A stretch of DNA of 64,000 bases from Sutcliffiella horikoshii (GCF_002157855.1 NZ_CP020880.1:3286001-3350000), one strand, 5' to 3'. Positions 25,546-36,260 are shown, counted from the stretch's first letter. Program-made: numbers and translations. The notes: a model not told the origin generated them from the sequence alone.

Positions 25546-26148
25546 ATGGCTCGTTATACAGGTCCAAGTTGGAAACTCTCTCGCCGTCTAGGCGTTTCAT
25601 TAAGCGGTACAGGTAAAGAATTAGAAAAGCGTCCTTACGCACCAGGACAACACGGTCCTAACCAACGTAGAAAGCTTTCTGAGTACGGCTTACAATTACA
25701 AGAAAAACAAAAATTACGTCACATGTACGGCGTAAATGAGCGTCAATTCCGTAGCATTTTCGATGCTGCTGGTAAAATGCAAGGTAAACACGGTGAAAAC
25801 TTCATGATTCTTTTAGAATCTCGTTTAGACAACCTAGTTTACCGTTTAGGTCTTGCTCGCACTCGTCGTGGAGCTCGTCAATTAGTTAACCACGGTCACA
25901 TCACGGTTGATGGATCTCGCGTAGACATCCCATCTTTCCGCGTGAAGCCTGGTCAAGTAATCGGTGTTCGCGAAAAGTCTCGCAACCTAAGCTCTGTTAA
26001 GGAATCTGTAGAAGTAAACAACTTCGTACCAGAATACCTAACTTTCACTGCTGACGCTTTAGAAGGTACGTTCACTCGTTTACCTGAGCGCTCTGAATTA
26101 GCTGCTGAAATCAATGAAGCACTAATCGTTGAGTTCTACTCTCGTTAA
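25546..26148 (+). CDS. rpsD: 30S ribosomal protein S4
   Basis: 200 aa; ATG after AAGGAGGAGTCATTC. N-terminal '[16 protein letters not shown]' and the S4 RNA-binding domain with '[29 protein letters not shown]' in parts. No zinc-type cysteines, as in the C-minus form. It nucleates the 30S body and represses its own synthesis. Strong codon bias fits high expression. Confidence 0.99.
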   Translation: MARYTGPSWKLSRRLGVSLSGTGKELEKRPYAPGQHGPNQRRKLSEYGLQLQEKQKLRHMYGVNERQFRSIFDAAGKMQGKHGENFMILLESRLDNLVYRLGLARTRRGARQLVNHGHITVDGSRVDIPSFRVKPGQVIGVREKSRNLSSVKESVEVNNFVPEYLTFTADALEGTFTRLPERSELAAEINEALIVEFYSR

Positions 26149-26161
26149 TAGTGATGACCTT

Positions 26162-26195
26162 AAAAACAGGACGGAATTTTCCGTCCTGTTTTTTT
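26162..26195. terminator. Terminator between rpsD and GNAT gene
   Basis: Stem AAAACAGGACGGA / TCCGTCCTGTTTT plus a T run; convergent genes share it. Confidence 0.92.
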
Positions 26196-26859
26196 ATTGC
26201 CTAAAAGGATTTTTCCATTCCATCAATGTGGCATAGTTACGTGAGTCTTCGTCTTCTAAGTAATTTTTGACCACTTTCACAGGGGTTCGTCCACAGTGTA
26301 AAAGGAACGTGAGGACGGGATCTTTGATATCGCCGTTAACCACTTTTTCCAGATAGTCTTCTGCTGACATTTCATCCTCATACTTATGGAAGCGCGGCAT
26401 CCTTCCGCCACCCAATAAACGTTCCATCCCATGTTGAATGACAATTTCATACATAGATTGCATGAGCCACTTTCCAAGTCCTAGTTTGCGGTATATTGGA
26501 CTTACGCTTATATCCACCACATACAAGGTGTTGCCTTCAGGTTCATGGTTTCTGATATAGCCATTATCCGTAATGTGTTCCCAGCTATGGTCTGGCTCAC
26601 CTGGAGTATAATTCACACGCAAACCCGTCATGGATCCAGCAATCCACCCGTCAATTTCTACACACAGAGCTCCTTCCGGAAACAAATCCACATGGTTCTT
26701 CAGCTGTTCCTCATTCCACCACAACTCTGACGGAAAAGGTGGCGGAAAACATTCCTGCTGCACGCGAATCAATTGCGCGAAGTCCTTTTCCTGATAGTTT
26801 CGGATAGTGGCTTTAACCGGCTTGTCTTGATTAAATACGTAAATTTCTTTTTTATACAA
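26194..26859 (-). CDS. GNAT-family N-acetyltransferase
   Basis: 221 aa from a TTG at 26859, 7 nt after GAGGGGGG; a GTG 6 codons upstream lies on the ribosome site. GNAT fold: 'ATIRNYQEKDFAQLIRVQQECFPPPFP' start, and acetyl-CoA motif A 'VVDISVSPIYRKLGLGKWLMQSMYEI' (R/Q-x-x-G-x-G/A, here RKLGLGKW). Substrate unknown. Not part of the B. subtilis order at rpsD-tyrS. It overlaps the rpsD terminator by 2 nt. Confidence 0.85.
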   Translation of the reverse strand: MYKKEIYVFNQDKPVKATIRNYQEKDFAQLIRVQQECFPPPFPSELWWNEEQLKNHVDLFPEGALCVEIDGWIAGSMTGLRVNYTPGEPDHSWEHITDNGYIRNHEPEGNTLYVVDISVSPIYRKLGLGKWLMQSMYEIVIQHGMERLLGGGRMPRFHKYEDEMSAEDYLEKVVNGDIKDPVLTFLLHCGRTPVKVVKNYLEDEDSRNYATLMEWKNPFRQ

Positions 26860-26936
26860 TACTAATCCCCCCCTCACTATACAATTAAGTCTACCATCTA
26901 TTAATCTTGCCTGTTAGCGATTACTGAAACCTTTTC

Positions 26937-27053
26937 TGAACTGCCCCCTGTCAAGTAGACACTTGAAATAATAAAACAAGACTAAGCTGTCTTAGCCCTG
27001 TATTCTAAAGGGCTAAGGCCGTTTATACGTTTTTGATAGCGGTCATGATTATT
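26937..27053 (-). mobile_element. Remnant of an IS3-family insertion sequence
   Basis: The reverse strand of 26982-27053 encodes the C-terminal end of an IS3-type OrfB transposase, ending 'RYQKRINGLSPLEYRAKTA' and a TAG, with 'NNH' before it. Beyond the stop is about 45 bp up to a TGAACTGCCCCCTGTCAAG end typical of IS3-group termini. Everything upstream of the last 24 codons is missing, and the break abuts the 52-bp tandem array. Not functional. Confidence 0.8.
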
Positions 27054-27232
27054 TCACTTCACGGACGTCTTCATACTGTCCATGAAGACATCTCTCACTC
27101 CATTTTCACGTCACTGAAGTCCTCATACCGTCTATGAAGACATCTCTCACTCCAATTTCACTTCACGCACGTCTTCATACCGTCCATGAAGACATCTCTC
27201 ACTCCATACCGCCTTCTCTGAGGTCCTCATCA
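27051..27232. repeat. Tandem array 2: 52-bp units, alternating A/B
   Basis: Units begin at 27067 (GTCTTCAT), 27119 (GTCCTCAT), 27171 (GTCTTCAT) and 27223 (GTCCTCAT, truncated), with exact 52-bp steps. The tail before the first unit matches that of the second. Units 1-3 contain the half-site pair GTCYTCAT / ATGAAGAC around a 7-nt centre and share ATCTCTCACTCCA. First and third units differ from second and fourth in the same way, an A-B-A-B order. Confidence 0.9.
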
Positions 27233-27263
27233 AGAAAGTTTGCGCTAATTTCCTACCACACCC

Positions 27264-27291
27264 AAAAAAAAGACTGCCCATACGGACAGCC
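27264..27291 (-). terminator. Terminator after tyrS
   Basis: Reverse strand GGCTGTCC / GGGCAGTC (wobble pairs) then eight T. Confidence 0.8.
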
Positions 27292-27302
27292 CTCACAAAG
27301 AA

Positions 27303-28815
<1,513 letters not shown>

Positions 28816-28949
28816 GCCTATTTGTACTACTTATTCCTGTCTTAGCACATTCTATAACTAATCAAAAATTTATATAAAGTCTTTTTACCATAAAAAAGCG
28901 TATCATGTCAACTGAAAGATTAAGAAAATTTTGGAAGAAAACAAAAAGT

Positions 28950-28980
28950 TTGTCGCTATAAAACCTCAATATGCTATAAT
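28950..28980 (+). promoter_or_regulatory. Probable promoter of the class A PBP gene
   Basis: TATAAT at 28975-28980; best -35 TTGTCG at 28950-28955 with a long 19-bp spacer. 30 nt before the ATG. Confidence 0.45.
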
Positions 28981-29010
28981 TAGTATGATTTGCCGGGGGG
29001 TAGATAAAAT

Positions 29011-31962
29011 ATGTCAAACTACGACAAGTTCAAAGAAAAATCACAGACCTTTTTTCAATTTTTTATAAATAATAGGACGAAAAAAGGCGCCAACATTACA
29101 TATTTAGTAGTGTGGAATCTCATTCTTGTTTTTCTCGTGATCGGCGTGATCGGCGTTTCATTCGCTGGCGGTGCAGGTGCAGGTTATTTCGCAGCACTCG
29201 TCAAAGAAGAACCTGTTCGTTCTTACGAAGATTTGAGAAAAAACATTTACAACTACGAAGAATCTACAGAAATGTATTTTGCAAACGACGTTTATTTAGG
29301 AAAATATCGAGCAGATCTACTTCGTGAAGAAGTGTCCCTAGATAACGTATCGGAGCATTTAATTAACGCACTTGTCTCTACAGAAGATGAGTACTTCTAT
29401 GAACACGAAGGAGTTGTACCAAAAGCGATTGTCCGTGCCGTTGTTCAAGAAGTAACAAACTCCGCCAACCAAACTGGTGGTAGTACGTTGACACAACAGT
29501 TGATAAAGAATCAATTGCTAACTAATGAAGTCTCCTTTGACCGTAAAGCAAAAGAGATTCTGCTTGCGTTACGCTTGGAAAATTACTTCTCCAAAGAAGA
29601 GATTCTGGAAGCGTATCTGAATGTATCACCATTTGGGAGAGATTCATCCGGTAGAAATATTGCTGGTGCAAGAACAGCCGCTGAAGGTATTTTCGGTGTG
29701 GATATTAGTGAACTATCTATACCTCAAGCAGCTTTTATCGCAGGCTTACCCCAGAGTCCATTCGCCTACACTCCTTTTACGAGAGCAGCTGAAGTGAAAA
29801 CTCCAGAAGGGCTTGAACCTGGCTTAGAAAGAATGCGATATGTACTTCACCGTATGCATGAAATGGGACATATTGATGATAAACAGTACGAAGAAGCACT
29901 TGCCTATGACATCACAAAAGATTTAGCAAAACCTGAAACATTTGCAGTAGAGCAATACCCTCATCTCACATTTGAAATTGAAGAACATGCACGTGATATC
30001 ATTGCAGTGCAGCTAGCTCTCAATGATGGCTATGAAAAAGATGAGTTAGAGAACAATGTAGAATTATATAACGAATATAATGAGATGGCCAACATCGCGT
30101 TAAGACAAAATGGGTATAAGATTCATACAACAATTGACAAAAACATCTATGATAATATGGAAAAAGTTAAAGATGATTTTGAGTTATATGGACCTACTTA
30201 TGATTACGAAGATAAAATTGACCCAGAAACTGGCGAGTTGAAAAAGAACAATGTAGAACAAGTGGGAGCAGTAATGATAGAGAATAAAACTGGTGCCATC
30301 AAGAGCTTTGTTGGAGGACGAGATTTCTCAATTTCACCTGTAAACTTCGCAATGGACACCTATCGTCATAATGGGTCTACGATGAAGCCCCTACTTGCAA
30401 TAGCACCAGGTTATGAGTGGGGAACCATACAGCCAGGATCAATGCTGGCAGACCTACCATACAGTGTTTCACTCCCTGGACAAGAGAATTGGGCGCCTAG
30501 CAACTGGAATAATGTTGTGAACGGTCTTGTAACTGTTCGTGATGCAGTTAGACTTTCCCACAATCTTTCTACAGCTCGTGCATATATGGAGATAATAGAC
30601 AGAAGACCAATAGAATTTTTATTCAAACAGGGCTTTTCCGAATTAACTGAAGCTGAGGGGGAATATCCTTCTTTAGTTCTTGGATCGCCTACACACGGAA
30701 TTAGAGTAGTAGAAAATACAGCTGGATATGTGACCTTTGCCAATGAGGGAAAATATGTAGAGCCGTATTTAATTGAGAAGATTGAAACTAAAGATGGACA
30801 AGTTATTTTTGAACATAAAGTGGAACCTGTTGAAATCTACTCACCACAGACCGCGTACCTCATGATTGATACGATGAGAGATGTATTCAAAAGAGGTACT
30901 GCCATGGAAGCAAACAAGAACCTGAAGTTCACTTCTGACTGGTCAGGAAAAACAGGTACTACTCAAAATACGGAAGATGTCTGGATGATGGGTTCAAATC
31001 CTAATATTACTTTCGGTTTATGGTTTGGGTATGATGAAAGAAAGCCGCTTAAGAGTCTAGGCGACTGGGGACAGCATACAGCTACAAAAAGAAGTCAAAA
31101 GCTATGGGCACAGCTATTGAATAGTGCTTATGATGTTAACCCTGAATTAATTGGACCTAGTGGCCAGTTCGAGATGCCAGGTGGAATAGTTCGCCGGAGT
31201 TATTGTAAGCTATCTGGTATGCTTCCATCAGATTTGTGCCAGAAAGCAGGTCTTGTTGGAGAAGATCTTTTCAATGCAAAATATGCTCCAACAAAAACAG
31301 ATGATAGCTTAACTACAGGAAAATATGTCAGAATTGGTGATATTGCCTATGCACCATTAAGTTCAACACCTTCCGAATTCGTAAAAGAAGGACCGATGAT
31401 TAAACCTGACTTTCTTAAAAAACTCCAAGTCGGCAGCCTAGAAGAACTTTCTAAATATATGACGGATAAGAATATTTTCGATGGATTAACAGTTCTTTCA
31501 AATGACCCTCTACCTGCTAACGGTTCGGCACCGAATCAAGTTGGGGGTGTGAACGTATCCGGTTCGACTTTAACGTGGGCCTCAAGCTCAGAAAAAGATG
31601 TGATTGGATATTACGTCTACTATAAAGCAAACAGCTCAAGTTCCGCTCGAAAAATTGCATCCGTGCAAGCTGGTGACAACATGAGCACGAAGCTCTCTCA
31701 AAAATCCGGTTTCTTCTATGTTACAGCTGTTAATGCTAGTGGAAAAGAATCATCTCCATCAAGCTCAGCAAAACTTGGAGATCCAGATAAAAAAGAGGCA
31801 CCAAAACCTAAGCCAAAGCCAGATCCTAAGCCACCTTCCAATGGTGGAGGTAATGGAAACGGCGGTGGAAACGATGGTGGAGGAAATGACGACGATGATG
31901 ACGGCGACGATAACTCTACAGATCCTCCACCAGATGATAGTGGAGACGACGGGGAAGATTGA
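29011..31962 (+). CDS. Class A penicillin-binding protein with FN3 and disordered tail
   Basis: 983 aa, bifunctional peptidoglycan synthase at the outer membrane face. A membrane helix lies at about 32-60. The GT51 domain shows 'LVSTEDEYFYEHEGVV' (catalytic Glu) and 'GGSTLTQQLIKNQLL' (about 157-171). The transpeptidase has SxxK 'STMK' at S456-K459, SxN 'SHNLSTA' and 'GKTGTTQNTED'. An FN3-type domain (about 842-925) follows, then a tail of PKPKPDPKP, Gly/Asn repeats and an Asp-rich end with net negative charge. Domain plan resembles PonA, but this gene is not beside recU; it sits between tyrS and acsA, absent there in B. subtilis. The ATG follows GGGGGG. Confidence 0.92.
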   Translation: MSNYDKFKEKSQTFFQFFINNRTKKGANITYLVVWNLILVFLVIGVIGVSFAGGAGAGYFAALVKEEPVRSYEDLRKNIYNYEESTEMYFANDVYLGKYRADLLREEVSLDNVSEHLINALVSTEDEYFYEHEGVVPKAIVRAVVQEVTNSANQTGGSTLTQQLIKNQLLTNEVSFDRKAKEILLALRLENYFSKEEILEAYLNVSPFGRDSSGRNIAGARTAAEGIFGVDISELSIPQAAFIAGLPQSPFAYTPFTRAAEVKTPEGLEPGLERMRYVLHRMHEMGHIDDKQYEEALAYDITKDLAKPETFAVEQYPHLTFEIEEHARDIIAVQLALNDGYEKDELENNVELYNEYNEMANIALRQNGYKIHTTIDKNIYDNMEKVKDDFELYGPTYDYEDKIDPETGELKKNNVEQVGAVMIENKTGAIKSFVGGRDFSISPVNFAMDTYRHNGSTMKPLLAIAPGYEWGTIQPGSMLADLPYSVSLPGQENWAPSNWNNVVNGLVTVRDAVRLSHNLSTARAYMEIIDRRPIEFLFKQGFSELTEAEGEYPSLVLGSPTHGIRVVENTAGYVTFANEGKYVEPYLIEKIETKDGQVIFEHKVEPVEIYSPQTAYLMIDTMRDVFKRGTAMEANKNLKFTSDWSGKTGTTQNTEDVWMMGSNPNITFGLWFGYDERKPLKSLGDWGQHTATKRSQKLWAQLLNSAYDVNPELIGPSGQFEMPGGIVRRSYCKLSGMLPSDLCQKAGLVGEDLFNAKYAPTKTDDSLTTGKYVRIGDIAYAPLSSTPSEFVKEGPMIKPDFLKKLQVGSLEELSKYMTDKNIFDGLTVLSNDPLPANGSAPNQVGGVNVSGSTLTWASSSEKDVIGYYVYYKANSSSSARKIASVQAGDNMSTKLSQKSGFFYVTAVNASGKESSPSSSAKLGDPDKKEAPKPKPKPDPKPPSNGGGNGNGGGNDGGGNDDDDDGDDNSTDPPPDDSGDDGED

Positions 31963-31982
31963 TTTTCTCTCATAAACCACTT

Positions 31983-32018
31983 AAAAGGCACTTGACCCGC
32001 GAAGGTCAAGTGCCTTTT
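31983..32018. terminator. Terminator between PBP and MFS genes
   Basis: Perfect 15-bp stem AAAAGGCACTTGACC / GGTCAAGTGCCTTTT between convergent genes. Confidence 0.93.
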
Positions 32019-32023
32019 ACATT

Positions 32024-33247
32024 TTACATCAATGCTTCTGCCTGCTTCTTTTTACTACTCCAAATGTTTGCCGCAATAAGCACAGTAAGTGAAGTTGTGA
32101 TAAGCGTCCCATGCAATATCCAAACCATCTGTGGCATAGTAAGAGCTTTTAACAGGATTGGGGCAACGATAAACCCAAGTGCAAAACCTAATGATTTCAG
32201 CAACATCCCCACCGCAAAAACTCTTCCTCTTATGTAATTGTCCGACTTCTGAAGTATGCTTGCATGTAAAGTGGTAAAACAAGCATCAAAAATTCCTGTT
32301 AAAAAAGCAAAAAATAAAATGATGCTAACAAATGTATTTGATAAAAAGATGATAAAGCCAAGTGACATGAACATGGCGGATATGAAAAATACAGAATAGA
32401 TTTTCTCACTTCTAATGATTTTAAGTTTTGGTATGGTGTAGGTCGCAAGGACGGAACCAATTCCCCAAACACCCCAAATCATTCCGTAATAGAAACTTTG
32501 ACGCTCCCCGTCAATCTGCTCAGCCAATAAAGGAATCCCCAAATTATGCGAACTACCTGCAAATGAACCAACCAGAAATACTACATTGATCATGAGAAGC
32601 ATTGGGGCTAATTTCAGGTAACGGTAAACTTCTCTTGTATCCGTGAAAACGGACAGAATATTATTTCTAAACCCGCTGCCTAGCTCTTTGTTTTTTTTAG
32701 CTGTTGTAGCATCCCACTTCATTCTCCAAAGCACAAAACCAGACAACAAATAGGTTCCAGCATCAATCATCAAGGTATATTTATATCCTAAAATTTCTGT
32801 AATAACCCCTGCACCAATAAATCCGGTCACAAGGCTGACGGATGTCAATCTCGCAATAAGTGAGTTCGTTTCAATTATTTTGTCCTGACCGAATATTTGC
32901 GGAACCTCCGCACTGAAACTTACCATAAAGAAACTGTTAATAAATCCGATTAATGCGGATACCACGAGGATCATGATCGGATCTGGAAAAGGTATCAATA
33001 AAAGAATTAGCCCCGCTCTTAAGATATCTGTCACAAGCATGATGGTTTTTCTGTTCCATTTATCTGCCGCAACACCACTCACTAAACTTGCCAGAACACC
33101 CCCGATTGTTCTAGCTGCCATCGTTGCAGCCAACCAGACAGGGCTCCCCGTTGCTGCATATACCACTACATTCAATACAATCAAGTCCATAAAAGAACCA
33201 AAGTCAGATAAAGCTTTTGTGTATAAAAATAATTTGTGTTTTCCCAT
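32024..33247 (-). CDS. MFS transporter, DHA3-like
   Basis: 407 aa with about 12 hydrophobic segments. The loop 2-3 signature reads 'VSGVAADKWNRKTIMLVTDILRAG' (G-x-x-x-D-R/K-x-x-R-K type), as in drug/H+ antiporters of the DHA3 (MFS_3) group. A second-half copy, 'NYIRGRVFAVGMLLKSLGFALG', lies near 340-360. Substrate unknown. Convergent with the PBP gene; not in the B. subtilis order here. Confidence 0.85.
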   Translation of the reverse strand: MGKHKLFLYTKALSDFGSFMDLIVLNVVVYAATGSPVWLAATMAARTIGGVLASLVSGVAADKWNRKTIMLVTDILRAGLILLLIPFPDPIMILVVSALIGFINSFFMVSFSAEVPQIFGQDKIIETNSLIARLTSVSLVTGFIGAGVITEILGYKYTLMIDAGTYLLSGFVLWRMKWDATTAKKNKELGSGFRNNILSVFTDTREVYRYLKLAPMLLMINVVFLVGSFAGSSHNLGIPLLAEQIDGERQSFYYGMIWGVWGIGSVLATYTIPKLKIIRSEKIYSVFFISAMFMSLGFIIFLSNTFVSIILFFAFLTGIFDACFTTLHASILQKSDNYIRGRVFAVGMLLKSLGFALGFIVAPILLKALTMPQMVWILHGTLITTSLTVLIAANIWSSKKKQAEALM

Positions 33248-33359
33248 CGCTATGTCCCCTACTCTCTATGTATGTATATATATTACTCTTGTAGGGTATT
33301 ATTTCGCAATACGAAATTTCGGAAAATTGTATATATTAATGTTCAATCTTTTATAGAGG

Positions 33360-33530
33360 AGCTTCCACCACTTTTAATTCGACTTTCTAGCTGAAATAGA
33401 TAACCTTCTACCACTTTTGTGCGACCTTCTACCTTTATATAGATGACCTTCTACCACTTTCACGCAACCTTCTACCTTTTAAACATAACCTTCTACCACT
33501 TTCACCCGACCTTCTACCTTTCAATAAAAT
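33360..33530. repeat. Tandem array 3: eight ACCTTCTACC-type units, period about 21 bp, alternating A/B
   Basis: Units start at 33360, 33382 (both degenerate), 33403, 33424, 33446, 33467, 33488 and 33509. Odd units are ACCTTCTACCACTTT with a G/C-rich tail (TGTGCG, CACGCA, CACCCG); even units are ACCTTCTACCTTT with an A/T-rich tail. Superperiod about 42.5 bp. It lies between the MFS gene start and the acsA terminator. Confidence 0.9.
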
Positions 33531-33577
33531 TCGAAATAACAAAACACCGCACCTCTCCAAAACATCCCCCCAAATAA

Positions 33578-33619
33578 AAAAACAACAACCCACCGCAAAT
33601 ACGGCAGATTGTTGTTTTT
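33578..33619 (-). terminator. Terminator after acsA
   Basis: Stem AAAACAACAA / TTGTTGTTTT with inner CTGCCG / CGGTGG pairing and seven T on the reverse strand. Confidence 0.85.
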
Positions 33620-33632
33620 AAGTCAAAACTCA

Positions 33633-35351
33633 TTAGTCTTCCATCGTAGACAAATCACCAGTAGGCAGATCCAGCTCCCACGCTTTTAACACGCGACGCA
33701 TAATTTTCCCGCTACGAGTTTTTGGAAGTTTATCACGGAATTCGATTTCACGAGGTGCAGCATGTGCTGCAAGCCCGCGTTTAACAAACTGACGAATCTC
33801 TTCTTTCAGTTCGTCACTTGCTGTATGACCATCACGAAGCGCAACGAAGGCTTTAATGATTTCGCCACGCACCGGGTCCGGCTTTCCAATTACTCCGGCT
33901 TCGGCAACAGCAGGGTGTTCCACAAGCTTGCTTTCCACTTCGAACGGTCCGACACGCTCACCTGATGTCATAATTACATCATCGATGCGGCCTTGGAACC
34001 AGAAGTAACCTTCTTCATCCATATAAGCAGAATCCCCTGAAACATACCAGTCACCTGGCATGAAGTAGGACTCATACTTTTCTTTGTTATTCCAGATTGT
34101 GTGCATCATGGACGGCCAGCCTTTTTTGATGGCAAGGTTACCCATGCGATATGGAGGGAGCTCGTTTCCTTGATCGTCCACAATTGCCGCCTCTACTCCC
34201 GGAATGGGTTTGCCCATGGAGCCAGGCTTGATTTCCAATGCTGGATAGTTACAAATCAATTGTGCTCCTGTCTCGGTCATCCACCATGTATCGTGGACGC
34301 GTAGATTGAAGACTTTCACACCCCAACGGATTACTTCTGGATTCAATGGTTCGCCGACACTCAGAATATGGCGAAGGGAAGATAAATCATACTTTTTCAC
34401 TACTTCATCCCCTGCTCCCATCAACATACGAAATGCTGTTGGTGCGCTGTACCATACAGATACGCCATAATCTTCAATTGTCTCGTACCAGGCTTCTGGT
34501 CTGAAACGGCCGCCAACGATTACATTGGAAGCTCCTACAAGCCAAGGACCGAAGATACCGTATGCTGTACCTGTTACCCAACCTGGGTCAGCCGTGCACC
34601 AGTACACATCTTCTTCCTTAAGATCCAAAACCCATTTAGCTGTTTGATAGTGCTGAATCATGGCATTATGGACATGCAGCACTCCTTTTGGCTTGCCAGT
34701 GGATCCGCTTGTATAATGAAGCACCAAGCCATCTGTCTTTTCCACCCATTCGACTTGAAGTTTTTTACTCGCTTCCTTCATACGGGAGTTGAAATCGATG
34801 TAAGGCCCTTCTTCTTTCACATTTTCCCCTACAAGTACAACATGCTTTAATGCCGGCAGGTCATCAAGTGGGATACGATTAAGCAGTGCTGGTGTTGTAA
34901 TGATTACTTTTGCTTCACTATCTTCTAGGCGGTCTTTTACAGCGCCTTCCATAAATGCCTCGAACAATGGTCCGACAATTGCTCCAAGCTTGATAGCTCC
35001 AAGTGCTGCAAAGTATAACTCAGGTGAACGTGGCATGAAAATAAAGACACGGTCTCCCTTTTCCACATCGCAAGTCTGTTTCAAGATGTTACCTGCTTTG
35101 TTGGACATATCTTTCATTTCCTTGAATGTATACTTTTCATCACGTTCTGAATCACGGTAATATAGTGCTACTTTATTTTTTCGTGCTGAGTCTGCGTGAC
35201 GGTCGATGGCTTCATGAGCAACATTCACTCTCCCCGTTTCGGAAAAACTGAAGTTCTTCTCTACCTCTGACCAGTCAAAATTTCGGTAGGTTTGTTCATA
35301 GTCTTCTAGATTGTAGTTCCCCTTCGTCACTGGTAACGCTTCCACTTTCAT
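33633..35351 (-). CDS. acsA: Acetyl-CoA synthetase AcsA
   Basis: 572 aa from the ATG at 35351 (AAGGGG, 9 nt); a second ATG two codons earlier is less likely. AMP-forming: acetate + ATP + CoA to acetyl-CoA. 'LHYTSGSTGKPKGVLHVHN' (A3), 'HDTWWMTETGAQ' (A5), 'YVSGDSAYMDEEGY' (A7) and the catalytic lysine in 'KTRSGKIMRRVLKAWE'. That lysine is K549, the residue AcuA acetylates in B. subtilis, and the protein length is identical. Divergent from acuABC; a clear sigma-A promoter and a shared cre lie in between. Confidence 0.97.
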   Translation of the reverse strand: MKVEALPVTKGNYNLEDYEQTYRNFDWSEVEKNFSFSETGRVNVAHEAIDRHADSARKNKVALYYRDSERDEKYTFKEMKDMSNKAGNILKQTCDVEKGDRVFIFMPRSPELYFAALGAIKLGAIVGPLFEAFMEGAVKDRLEDSEAKVIITTPALLNRIPLDDLPALKHVVLVGENVKEEGPYIDFNSRMKEASKKLQVEWVEKTDGLVLHYTSGSTGKPKGVLHVHNAMIQHYQTAKWVLDLKEEDVYWCTADPGWVTGTAYGIFGPWLVGASNVIVGGRFRPEAWYETIEDYGVSVWYSAPTAFRMLMGAGDEVVKKYDLSSLRHILSVGEPLNPEVIRWGVKVFNLRVHDTWWMTETGAQLICNYPALEIKPGSMGKPIPGVEAAIVDDQGNELPPYRMGNLAIKKGWPSMMHTIWNNKEKYESYFMPGDWYVSGDSAYMDEEGYFWFQGRIDDVIMTSGERVGPFEVESKLVEHPAVAEAGVIGKPDPVRGEIIKAFVALRDGHTASDELKEEIRQFVKRGLAAHAAPREIEFRDKLPKTRSGKIMRRVLKAWELDLPTGDLSTMED

Positions 35352-35386
35352 CCACAAACACCCCTTATGTATATTTCTACACTTCT

Positions 35387-35415
35387 ATTATAGTACAGAT
35401 AGAATTTTTTCTCAA
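35387..35415 (-). promoter_or_regulatory. Sigma-A promoter of acsA
   Basis: Reverse strand TTGAGA (35410-35415), 17-bp spacer, TATAAT (35387-35392); 36 nt before the start. Confidence 0.8.
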
Positions 35416-35483
35416 TTTTTTAAAAATTAATAGTATTGCATGAATAATTTTGTTTTTTCTAGTAGACTAGAGGTAGAGGGAGA

Positions 35484-35497
35484 TGAAAGCGTTTTAA
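35484..35497 (+). promoter_or_regulatory. cre site between acsA and acuA
   Basis: TGAAAGCGTTTTAA matches the cre consensus at 13 of 14 positions. It is centred about 52 bp upstream of the likely acuA start point and about 110 bp upstream of that of acsA. CcpA represses both in B. subtilis. Confidence 0.7.
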
Positions 35498-35529
35498 TTC
35501 GCTTGTGTTTTTCTAGTAAAATGAGAAAA

Positions 35530-35535
35530 TATAAT
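35530..35535 (+). promoter_or_regulatory. Putative -10 box of acuABC
   Basis: TATAAT 48 nt before the acuA ATG; the -35 region (GTTTTT, 17 nt up) is weak. Confidence 0.4.
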
Positions 35536-35582
35536 TAGAAGATTACTATTATTCTTGTAGGTAAAAGTAGGTGGAGAGTTAG

Positions 35583-36215
35583 ATGGAGCACAGAAAAACG
35601 TATAATGCAAAGGAAATTAGAACGAAAAATAGCCGCTTGATCATTGAAGGACCAGTAACACCAGAGAAACTGGCAAGCTATGAATTTCATAAAGACCTTG
35701 TTGCATTTAGACCTCCGGAACAACAGCGTAAGGCCTTGATTGAAATTGCGGGCCTTCCAGAGGGAAGAATCATCATCGCAAGAACACACGATACAATCGT
35801 TGGGTATGTTACCTATCTCTATCCTGATCCAATGGAAAGATGGTCAGAAGGGAAAATGGAAAACCTTATTGAACTTGGCGCCATTGAAGTAGTACCGGAA
35901 GTTCGCGGTTGTTCCGTTGGTAAATCCCTGCTTCAAGTTTCCATGATGGACGATATGATGGAAAATTATATTGTCATAACCACAGAATATTATTGGCACT
36001 GGGACTTAAAGGGCACTGGACTTAATGTTTGGGAGTATAGAAAGATAATGGAGAAAATGATGAATGCCGGCGGTTTGGAATACTATGCAACCGATGATCC
36101 AGAAATCAGTTCCCATCCTGCCAACTGTCTGATGGCCAGAATAGGCAAAAACATCGACCAGGAATCTATCCAGAGATTTGATCAACTGCGCTTTCACAAC
36201 CGCTTTATGTACTAG
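35583..36215 (+). CDS. acuA: Protein lysine acetyltransferase AcuA
   Basis: 210 aa; ATG after AGGTGGAG. GNAT-type enzyme: 'GRIIIARTHDTIVGYVTYLYPDP', and acetyl-CoA region 'IEVVPEVRGCSVGKSLLQVSMMDDMM' (R-G-x-x-V-G-K). It acetylates the catalytic lysine of AcsA and switches it off. First gene of acuABC, divergent from acsA. The substrate lysine is present in this window's AcsA. Confidence 0.96.
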   Translation: MEHRKTYNAKEIRTKNSRLIIEGPVTPEKLASYEFHKDLVAFRPPEQQRKALIEIAGLPEGRIIIARTHDTIVGYVTYLYPDPMERWSEGKMENLIELGAIEVVPEVRGCSVGKSLLQVSMMDDMMENYIVITTEYYWHWDLKGTGLNVWEYRKIMEKMMNAGGLEYYATDDPEISSHPANCLMARIGKNIDQESIQRFDQLRFHNRFMY

Positions 36216-36260
36216 CATATAATGTTTTAAACGGAACTTCTTTTACAAGGAGGAAAGACC

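Noticed and set aside
33400-33530. Array 3 as a coding repeat (reverse strand reads GRRLRESGRR-like units)
   Set aside because: The frame is open for under 35 codons, has no start or ribosome site, and unit steps of 21 and 22 break it.
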